12,582 nucleotides of DNA from NCBI GenBank assembly GCA_028290595.1, contig JAQGJO010000236.1:1-12582 (forward strand), given 5' to 3'. The position numbers and the translations under genes were made by a program. A model generated the notes under the pieces. The model saw nothing but the letters and a program-made list of their open reading frames with translations, was not told where the DNA came from and did no database searches. Below are positions 6,982-12,582 of the stretch, in pieces; position 1 is the first letter of the stretch; each line of letters begins with the position of its first letter. The DNA comes from Hyphomicrobiales bacterium. GTDB lineage: Bacteria > Pseudomonadota > Alphaproteobacteria > Rhizobiales > Beijerinckiaceae.

Positions 6982-7863
6982 CTACATCACCGTCCACAAA
7001 AACACCGGCAGGAAGGCGAGCGAGATGAAGGTCGAAAGCACCACGACACCAGCCACTTCCTCCGGCTCGTTGTTGTAGCGCGCCGCCCACAGATAATTCA
7101 GCACGGCGGGCGGCATCGACGACTGGATGACGATGACGCCGCGCGCCAGACCGTCGAGGCCAAGCAGCCACGCCACGCCCCAGCCGATGGCAAAACCGCC
7201 GATCAATCGCGCCAGCGCGAAAATCATACTGCGCTTCCACGACGTGATCTTCAGGCTCGCCAGCGAATAGCCAAGCGACATCAGCATGAGCGGAACCGTG
7301 ATGCCGCCGAGCAGGCCGAGCGAACGCTGCACGATCGGCGGCAGCGACCAGCCGGTCCACAGCAGCAGCAGCGCGGCGAAGATCGCCCAGATGATCGGCA
7401 TGCGCACCACATCACCGGCCTTCAGGCCGCCGGCAGCGATCGCCTGGCCGAAGGTGTAATTGGTCATGCTGGAGAGGGCGAAATAGCCGATGGCGAGCGC
7501 CAGCCCGGTCTGGCCGAAGGCGAACAGGCACATGGGCAGGCCCATATTGCCGCCGTTGGCCCAGATCAACGAGGGCAGATAAACCGGAATCCGCTCGCCC
7601 AGCGCGCGCACCAGCGCATAGCCGCAGAGCGCCGTCACGCCCATGGTCAGTACCGAGGCGAGCCCCATGGTGCCGAGCGTGCCGAAGGTCAGGCCGGAGC
7701 GGGTCAGCGTGTCGATGACCAGAGCCGGCGTCGATACCGTGTTGACGAGCAGCGCGACGAAGCCGGAATCGAGCGGCTTGCCGCCGCGCGCCCACAGATA
7801 GCCGACGAAGGCGATCAGAAAGACCGGCCCGACGACGTCGAGGAGAATGTTGAAGATCTGCAT
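6982..7863 (-). CDS. AEC-family (auxin efflux carrier-type) permease
   Basis: A 293-aa integral membrane transporter of the AEC family, whose bacterial members include malonate and other organic-acid carriers. It is almost wholly hydrophobic, with about ten helices, matching the usual length of about 300-320 aa. Diagnostic stretches are IWANGGNMGLPMCLFAFG (99-116, the conserved Asn/Gly-containing helix of the first half), LGGITVPLMLMSLGYSLA (184-201, second half) and VIQSSMPPAVLNYLWAARY (near 245-263). The ATG at 7863 begins MQIFNILLDVVGPVF as in the family; its ribosome site is weak (CAGGG). No enzyme is adjacent, so substrate and direction of transport are unknown. The upstream region holds the 143-bp palindrome at 7929-8071. 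Confidence 0.9.
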   Translation of the reverse strand: MQIFNILLDVVGPVFLIAFVGYLWARGGKPLDSGFVALLVNTVSTPALVIDTLTRSGLTFGTLGTMGLASVLTMGVTALCGYALVRALGERIPVYLPSLIWANGGNMGLPMCLFAFGQTGLALAIGYFALSSMTNYTFGQAIAAGGLKAGDVVRMPIIWAIFAALLLLWTGWSLPPIVQRSLGLLGGITVPLMLMSLGYSLASLKITSWKRSMIFALARLIGGFAIGWGVAWLLGLDGLARGVIVIQSSMPPAVLNYLWAARYNNEPEEVAGVVVLSTFISLAFLPVFLWTVM

Positions 7864-7928
7864 GGAGGCCCTGATGAAGGCCCTGCCCTAACGGCTGAGG
7901 GTGCTCCATGCAAGCGCGCCGGTGTTCC

Positions 7929-8071
7929 AGGGTGTGCTGAGATTCACGTCAGACCGCGCCGAAAATGGCGGTTTTCGAGAACCGGAGCGGAACGTACTTA
8001 AGTACGTGAGCACCGGAAGCGCAGAAAGCCGGCATTTGCAGGCCGGTATCACGTGAAGATCAGCACACCCT
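7929..8071. repeat. 143-bp near-perfect palindromic element (long hairpin or cruciform)
   Basis: The outer arms 7929-7949 and 8051-8071 pair at 19 of 21 positions (agggtgtgctga...ttcacgt). The middle is a perfect 16-bp palindrome, acgtacttaagtacgt, at 7992-8007. The two halves remain related in between, including ccgg/ccgg and the aaatgnCGG segments. In my hand alignment about 50 of 71 positions pair when the halves are folded. The right arm overlaps the stop codon of the four-cysteine protein gene ending at 8070. It could act as a transcription terminator for that cluster, or be a miniature mobile or REP-type element. No target-site duplication is evident. Confidence 0.8.
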
Positions 8072-8387
8072 AGTCGAAGCGCCAGTTAAAGCCGCCGCCG
8101 TCGGGCGGATCGGGATAGTTGGCGTCCTTGCAGCGATAGCCGACGAAGCATTTCGGATTGTCGCGGGTGGCGATCCAGTCCGGCATGATGATTTCCTGCG
8201 GCGTGCAATAGGCGCGGGTCGCCACGTAGCGATCGAAGCGCCGCGACGCATTGCCGAGGATGACCGCGCCTTGCTGCACGACGACATTCTTGGCCTGGTC
8301 GCAGGTCATCGACATGGTGTTGAGCCGAGCCTGGGCGGGCGCAGAGAGCGTAGTCAGGATCAGAGCGGTGACCGCAAGTTTACGCAT
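8070..8387 (-). CDS. Small secreted four-cysteine protein, paralogue 3
   Basis: A 105-aa predicted exported protein of unknown function, the last of three tandem paralogues. Residues 1-20 are a signal peptide (MRKLAVTALI, cleavage near AQA20). The mature part has C29, C61, C80 and C86, with the same spacing (32, 19, 6) as the two upstream copies. It shares TCDQA, FDRYVATRAYCTP, WIATRD and CFVGYRCK with them, so two disulfides are likely in the periplasm. Unlike the others it ends with a Pro/Gly/Asp-rich tail, YPDPPDGGGFNWRFD. GGGAAAA about 6 bases upstream supports the ATG at 8387, which lies 24 bp after the previous stop. The stop codon overlaps the arm of the large palindrome. Confidence 0.78.
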   Translation of the reverse strand: MRKLAVTALILTTLSAPAQARLNTMSMTCDQAKNVVVQQGAVILGNASRRFDRYVATRAYCTPQEIIMPDWIATRDNPKCFVGYRCKDANYPDPPDGGGFNWRFD

Positions 8388-8411
8388 GGATTTTTCCCGT
8401 TGGACTGAATG

Positions 8412-8738
8412 CTAATTGTCGCGATCGGTTGAAATTTCCTTGCAGGTATAGCCGATGAAGCAGCGCCGCTGGTCGGCGGTCGCGACAAATGCTGCCTCGT
8501 TGTTTTCAGTCGGCGTACAGTAGGCGCGGCTGGCAACATAACGGTCGTACACATTGGGACCGGTGCCTATGACGGCGTAGCCGTGCGAGGCGACTATGCC
8601 CGCCGTCTGGGCGCACGTCATATCGACCGAATTGGGCCGTTCCTGCGCAGCGGCAAGGCCGGAAAGCCCAAAGGAAAAACAGATGGCAGCAAGGTTTCCT
8701 GCTGCCGCAAGTCTACGAGCGTTCCTAATCGGTCCCAT
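8412..8738 (-). CDS. Small secreted four-cysteine protein, paralogue 2
   Basis: A 108-aa predicted exported protein of unknown function. I prefer the ATG at 8738, since it directly begins a signal peptide (MGPIRNARR, then a hydrophobic core to about AAA31Q). The frame is also open to a GTG at 8792, but that has no ribosome site and adds 18 residues ahead of the signal. The mature part starts QERPNSVDMTCAQ, as in paralogue 1, and has C42, C74, C93 and C99 with identical spacing. Shared blocks are YDRYVASRAYCTP and RCFIGYTCKE. The PxWxATRD block is altered to EAAFVATADQ, so this copy has diverged most. It lies 65 bp after paralogue 1 and 24 bp before paralogue 3. Confidence 0.76.
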   Translation of the reverse strand: MGPIRNARRLAAAGNLAAICFSFGLSGLAAAQERPNSVDMTCAQTAGIVASHGYAVIGTGPNVYDRYVASRAYCTPTENNEAAFVATADQRRCFIGYTCKEISTDRDN

Positions 8739-8803
8739 GATCGAATCGTTCTCTGTTATGCCGACGCAAGACCATAACCGATCTTGCGCCACCAGCCCCA
8801 GTC

Positions 8804-9103
8804 TTAGCCCCTGAAACTGCGGGTCATTTCCTTGCAGCGATATCCCACGAAACAGGCGTTGGAGTCACGTGTCGCCACCCAGTCCGGCACCGTGATTTCG
8901 GTCTGGGTGCAGAAGCCACGGCTGGAGACGTAGCGGTCGTAGGTCATCGGGCCGGTGCTCATGACGACGGCGCCGCGGGCCTTCACCAGTCCGGCGGCCT
9001 GGGCGCAGCTCATGGCAGTCGAATTCGGCCGCCCCTGAGCAAAAGCCGCCCCTGACTGGAATGTCATCAATGCCGTTAAAATCATAAATGAAATCGTGCG
9101 CAT
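8804..9103 (-). CDS. Small secreted four-cysteine protein, paralogue 1
   Basis: A 99-aa predicted exported protein of unknown function and the first of the three-gene tandem. The start at 9103 is fixed by a strong GGAGGAGGAAG ribosome site and by the signal peptide that follows at once (MRTISFMILTALMTF, cleavage near FAQ23). An in-frame ATG at 9133 would put ten non-signal residues in front. The mature part is GRPNSTAMSCAQAAGLV, then GAVVMSTGPMTYDRYVSSRGFCT, VPDWVATRDSNACFVGYRCKE. Cysteines 33, 65, 84 and 90 probably form two disulfides. The pattern resembles unannotated small exported proteins I recall from Hyphomicrobiales, but I cannot name a characterised relative. The gene is 107 bp downstream of the NTF2-like gene. 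Confidence 0.78.
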   Translation of the reverse strand: MRTISFMILTALMTFQSGAAFAQGRPNSTAMSCAQAAGLVKARGAVVMSTGPMTYDRYVSSRGFCTQTEITVPDWVATRDSNACFVGYRCKEMTRSFRG

Positions 9104-9209
9104 GGCTTCCTCCTCCAAACACCGGAACAGCATCCCCCTGCTCCGCGTCTAAAATTAGGCGCCTTCCGCTGCCCGGCCATGACCGCGCCGATCACAACAG
9201 CGCGAGGGG

Positions 9210-9620
9210 TCACTTCACGGCGGCGAGCGCAAATGCATGGGCAACGGCCTTGGTGTCGTAGTACTCGCGGAACATGGTCAGTTTATCGCCCGAATAGGTG
9301 AACAGATGCATCCATTCGCTTTGGGCCGGCATGCCGTTGGTCTTGAACGTCGCAGCGCTGAAGCCCAGCACGGCACAGAAATCATTGCCCGGGAAAAACA
9401 TGCGCGGTGCGAACGTCGTGAACGTCATGTTGTCGCTCAGCGCTTTGAAAAAGCTGGCGGCCCCTTCCTTGCCGTTACGCGTGCCGCCCCACGGGAACGT
9501 CTCCGCGTCGCTGTTCGAACTCCATTCGATGTCGGGATGCATGGCGTCAAGCAGGGCCGGCAGATCGCCGCGCTCGAAGGCGGCGTAAAGATCCTGCGTC
9601 ATTTTCAAAGCGTCAGTCAT
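9210..9620 (-). CDS. NTF2-like / SnoaL-like domain protein
   Basis: A 136-aa single-domain protein of the NTF2-like superfamily. It shows the usual opening (MTQDLYAAFERGDLPALLDAMHPDIEWSS), a central F-rich strand region and a final strand pair (EWMHLFTYSGDKLTMFREYYDTKAVAHAF). Such domains form a cone-shaped pocket and occur as isomerases, hydrolases, polyketide cyclases or non-enzymatic binding proteins. This one has no feature that decides between them. It has no signal peptide and is probably cytosolic. A very strong ribosome site (GGGGGAGAGGA) precedes the ATG at 9620. The hairpin and REP-like element at 9640-9730 separate it from the ene-reductase gene, so cotranscription is uncertain. 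Confidence 0.8.
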   Translation of the reverse strand: MTDALKMTQDLYAAFERGDLPALLDAMHPDIEWSSNSDAETFPWGGTRNGKEGAASFFKALSDNMTFTTFAPRMFFPGNDFCAVLGFSAATFKTNGMPAQSEWMHLFTYSGDKLTMFREYYDTKAVAHAFALAAVK

Positions 9621-9639
9621 CGTCCTCTCCCCCTAGCGT

Positions 9640-9663
9640 TTTCCGATCCTTTTGGATCGGAAA
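9640..9663. terminator. Perfect 10-bp stem hairpin between the ene-reductase and NTF2-like genes
   Basis: The arms tttccgatcc (9640-9649) and ggatcggaaa (9654-9663) enclose a TTTT loop. It lies between the ene-reductase gene (ending 9813) and the start of the NTF2-like gene (9620). It could terminate the former transcript, but only short T or A runs border it. The alternative is that it is part of a composite REP-type element with the repeat at 9683-9730. Confidence 0.55.
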
Positions 9664-9682
9664 GACGCGTCTAGTAAAATGA

Positions 9683-9730
9683 GAGCATTTTCTTCACGCG
9701 AACCGGTGTCCACTTCGCTTGAAAATGCTC
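9683..9730. repeat. REP-like palindromic element, copy 2
   Basis: Perfect 10-bp arms gagcattttc (9683-9692) and gaaaatgctc (9721-9730) enclose a 28-bp centre. The centre contains aaccggtgtccactt (9701-9715), which differs by one base from the core of the element at 6867-6912. The core is flanked by short complementary segments (gcg before, cgc after). It sits in non-coding DNA downstream of the ene-reductase gene. Confidence 0.75.
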
Positions 9731-9812
9731 CTGCAGAGGCCGCTCAGGAAGCTGATGCGGCACGCCGTGAAGAGTACACGACGCACCGCATTGCGCATCA
9801 ACGATGTATAGC

Positions 9813-10862
9813 TTAACCGTGCGCCGGATAGTCGATATAGCCTTTGGCGCCGCCCCAATAGACGGTCTTCTGGTCTGCTGACGCCAGTTCCAGCCGGTCG
9901 CGGAAGCGGCGCGGCAGGTCGGGATTGGCGAGGAAGGGCTTGCCGAAGACGATGGCGTCGGCGTCGCCCGACTGCAGCGCAGCCTCGGCTTTCTCGAGAT
10001 CGAAGCCGGCTCCCGCCATATAGACGCCCTTGAACGCGCCCCGCATTTCGTGGACCTCGTAACCGCCCTGCTTCGCCCCATGCAGATAGGCGATGCCGCG
10101 GCCCGAGAGTTCGCGCGCCAGGATCGGATAGACGTCTTCGGCGTCGGGCTCCTGCACGTCGTTGAACTTGATGCGCGGCGACAGTTTTATGCCGGTGCGA
10201 TCCTTGCCGACGGCGGCGCAGACATGGTCGATGACTTCGAGCAGGAAGCGCGTCCGGTTGGCCGGGCTGCCCCCGTATTTGTCGTCGCGCTGGTTGATCG
10301 TGGGGTCGAGGAACTGATGCACCAGATAGCCCGATGCGCCGTGAACCTCGACGCCGTCGAACCCGACCTCCATCGCCCGCTTGGCGGCCGCACCGAATTC
10401 GGCGGCGACAGCGGAAATCTCGTCGGTCTCGAGCGCGCGCGGCACGACGAAATCCTTTGGGCCGTCGTCGGTCTGGTTCTTGCCCTTGATGGCGATGGCC
10501 GAGGGCGCAACCGGCAGCACGCCGCCAGGCAGCATCTCGGGCAAAGCGACCCGGCCGGTGTGATAGAGCTGCGCGAACATGCGGCCGCCCGCGGCATGAA
10601 CCGCGCTCGTCACCTTGCGCCAGCTTGCGAGCTGGGCGTCGGTCACCAGGCCCGGCGTGCGGACATAACCCTTGGCCATCGGCGATGTGTAAATCGCCTC
10701 GCTCAGGATCATGCCGGCCGAGGCGCGCTGGGCGTAGTAATCGGCGACAATGTCGAGCGGCACGCCATCGGCGTCGGCGCGCGACCTCGTCATCGGCGCC
10801 ATGACAATGCGGTTGGGCAATTCAAGCGCCCCGACCCGCAACGGATCGAACAATGAAGACAT
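9813..10862 (-). CDS. Old Yellow Enzyme-family alkene reductase (NADH:flavin oxidoreductase, NemA-like)
   Basis: A 349-aa FMN-dependent TIM-barrel enzyme that would reduce activated C=C bonds of enones, maleimides or nitro compounds with NAD(P)H. Family motifs are NRIVMAPMTRSRA (17-29, flavin contact T25), GRMFAQLYHTGR (93-104, Q98), GVEVHGASGYLVHQFLDP (170-187), NQRDDKYGGSPANRTRF (190-206), SPR (228-230) and FGKPFLANPDLPRRF (306-320). Length is normal. The substrate-binding pair, normally His-x-x-Asn or His-x-x-His, is H174-G-A-S177. Catalytic Y179 is kept. The usual FGR of the FMN-phosphate site is FGK (K308). GGAGG five bases before the ATG fixes the start. A short inverted repeat, cctgca/tgcagg (10873-10886), overlaps the ribosome-site region. 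It follows eno by 83 bp in the same direction. Confidence 0.92.
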   Translation of the reverse strand: MSSLFDPLRVGALELPNRIVMAPMTRSRADADGVPLDIVADYYAQRASAGMILSEAIYTSPMAKGYVRTPGLVTDAQLASWRKVTSAVHAAGGRMFAQLYHTGRVALPEMLPGGVLPVAPSAIAIKGKNQTDDGPKDFVVPRALETDEISAVAAEFGAAAKRAMEVGFDGVEVHGASGYLVHQFLDPTINQRDDKYGGSPANRTRFLLEVIDHVCAAVGKDRTGIKLSPRIKFNDVQEPDAEDVYPILARELSGRGIAYLHGAKQGGYEVHEMRGAFKGVYMAGAGFDLEKAEAALQSGDADAIVFGKPFLANPDLPRRFRDRLELASADQKTVYWGGAKGYIDYPAHG

Positions 10863-10945
10863 GCATCCTCCGCCTGCAAATGCAGGTTTGATCAGTGAGT
10901 TTCGATCCTCACGATAACGGCGAAGTCTGCTTCAGGCCAGCACTC

Positions 10946-12271
<1,326 letters not shown>

Positions 12272-12341
12272 CTAGGCGGTAGCAGAAAACACGCCGCGTT
12301 TCCTTAACCGGCTTTGCTGGGGAAGAAAACTGTCGCCAAAA

Positions 12342-12371
12342 TCGATGACAAAATTGCAAATTTGTCATCGA
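12342..12371. promoter_or_regulatory. 30-bp palindrome in the eno / queF-like divergent promoter region
   Basis: The arms tcgatgacaaa (12342-12352) and tttgtcatcga (12361-12371) are perfectly complementary. The 8-bp centre also pairs except for one A-A position, so 14 of 15 base pairs match with no loop. It lies about 112 bp upstream of the eno start and 88 bp upstream of the plus-strand start. It looks like a dimeric or tetrameric repressor or activator site. There is no flanking T-run of the kind a terminator would need. The cognate protein cannot be named from the sequence. Confidence 0.7.
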
Positions 12372-12459
12372 ATGACCCGCCGGAGGCCAAAACCATTGCG
12401 CTTTCGCACGCCTTTGCCTAGTTCAGGCCCATCCATTCCCGCGAAAGCCGATCATAGCC

Positions 12460-12582
12460 ATGGCCAAAGCCAGCAAGACCAAATCCGCGCCGAAGTCCGC
12501 AGCCGTCAAGAATGCACCGGTGCCGCATCTTCTCGGCAGCTCCGCCACCATGCCGGCGAGTCCTGAAGAGGCCGAGCTGGAG
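12460..12582 (+). CDS. queF: Probable NADPH-dependent 7-cyano-7-deazaguanine reductase, N-terminus only
   Basis: Forty-one codons of a plus-strand gene that runs off the right edge. It begins with a Lys/Ala/Ser-rich stretch (MAKASKTKSAPKSAAVKNAP), then VPHLLGSSATMPASPEEAELE. The second part resembles the start of the short (unimodular) QueF family, which typically reads LxxLGxxTxLPxSPEEAxLExxPNP. QueF reduces preQ0 to preQ1 in queuosine biosynthesis. The Cys and Asp active-site residues would lie beyond the window, so the call rests on the N-terminal motif alone. The Lys-rich leader is longer than usual. No strong ribosome site is visible before the ATG at 12460 (GAAAG is the nearest). Confidence 0.55.
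   Translation, partial: MAKASKTKSAPKSAAVKNAPVPHLLGSSATMPASPEEAELE

Noticed and set aside
6958..8001. 347-codon open frame on the plus strand
   Set aside because: It is antisense to the AEC transporter and rich in His, Arg, Gln and Ala, the usual shadow composition of a high-G+C gene on the other strand. It also runs through the palindromic element.
8739..8792. GTG start at 8792 for the second four-cysteine protein
   Set aside because: It would put 18 residues before the signal peptide and has no ribosome site. The ATG at 8738 gives a standard exported precursor like its paralogues.
9104..9133. ATG at 9133 for the first four-cysteine protein
   Set aside because: The ATG at 9103 has a strong GGAGGAGGAAG site and begins directly with the signal peptide.
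12372..12459. preQ1 riboswitch ahead of the queF-like gene
   Set aside because: I looked for a short hairpin with an A-rich tail and a pseudoknot covering the ribosome site. The leader shows no such arrangement, and preQ1 riboswitches are not usual for alphaproteobacterial queF.

Overview
The window looks like chromosomal DNA of an alphaproteobacterium, most likely Hyphomicrobiales (the Bradyrhizobium/Rhodopseudomonas/Xanthobacteraceae neighbourhood). This is inferred from the high G+C coding sequence, the tripartite tricarboxylate transporter (TTT) with its Bug-type receptor, the small secreted four-cysteine proteins, the REP-like intergenic palindromes and the divergent eno / queF-like pair. 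No database search was possible, so family names rest on motif recognition. Almost all genes lie on the minus strand.

Region 1 (1-4930, minus strand) is a compact five-gene catabolic cassette. It is read from an operator-like palindrome at 4911-4930 through a GntR/FCD regulator, an MmgE/PrpD-family dehydratase-like enzyme, and a TTT transporter: TctC binding protein, TctB, and TctA, which runs off the left edge. Gaps between genes are 3-50 bp, so one transcript is likely. The logic is an inducible uptake-and-breakdown unit for a carboxylate whose identity the sequence does not give. A perfect TTGACA box sits inside the palindrome, which suggests repression by the regulator at its own promoter.

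Region 2 (4931-6216) has lower G+C. It holds a 476-bp stretch with no convincing gene and one plus-strand gene for a membrane-anchored SGNH/GDSL hydrolase. It looks like an accessory insertion between minus-strand blocks.

Region 3 (6217-9620, minus strand) contains a UPF0114 (YqhA-type) membrane protein, an AEC-family transporter, three tandem paralogous small secreted proteins with an identical four-cysteine spacing, and an NTF2/SnoaL-like protein. Several structured intergenic elements lie here: a 143-bp near-palindrome at 7929-8071 and a REP-like repeat at 6867-6912. A sibling of that repeat lies at 9683-9730 beside a second hairpin.

Region 4 (9813-12582) has an Old Yellow Enzyme-type ene-reductase with unusual residues at two key positions and a complete enolase (eno), both on the minus strand. 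At the right edge is the start of a plus-strand gene that resembles QueF (preQ0 reductase). A nearly perfect 30-bp palindrome sits in the eno/queF divergent promoter region.

I found no CRISPR array, tRNA, rRNA, transposase, integrase or defence system. The parts most likely to be new are the four-cysteine protein cluster, the unknown substrate of the PrpD/TTT cassette, and the palindromic elements.
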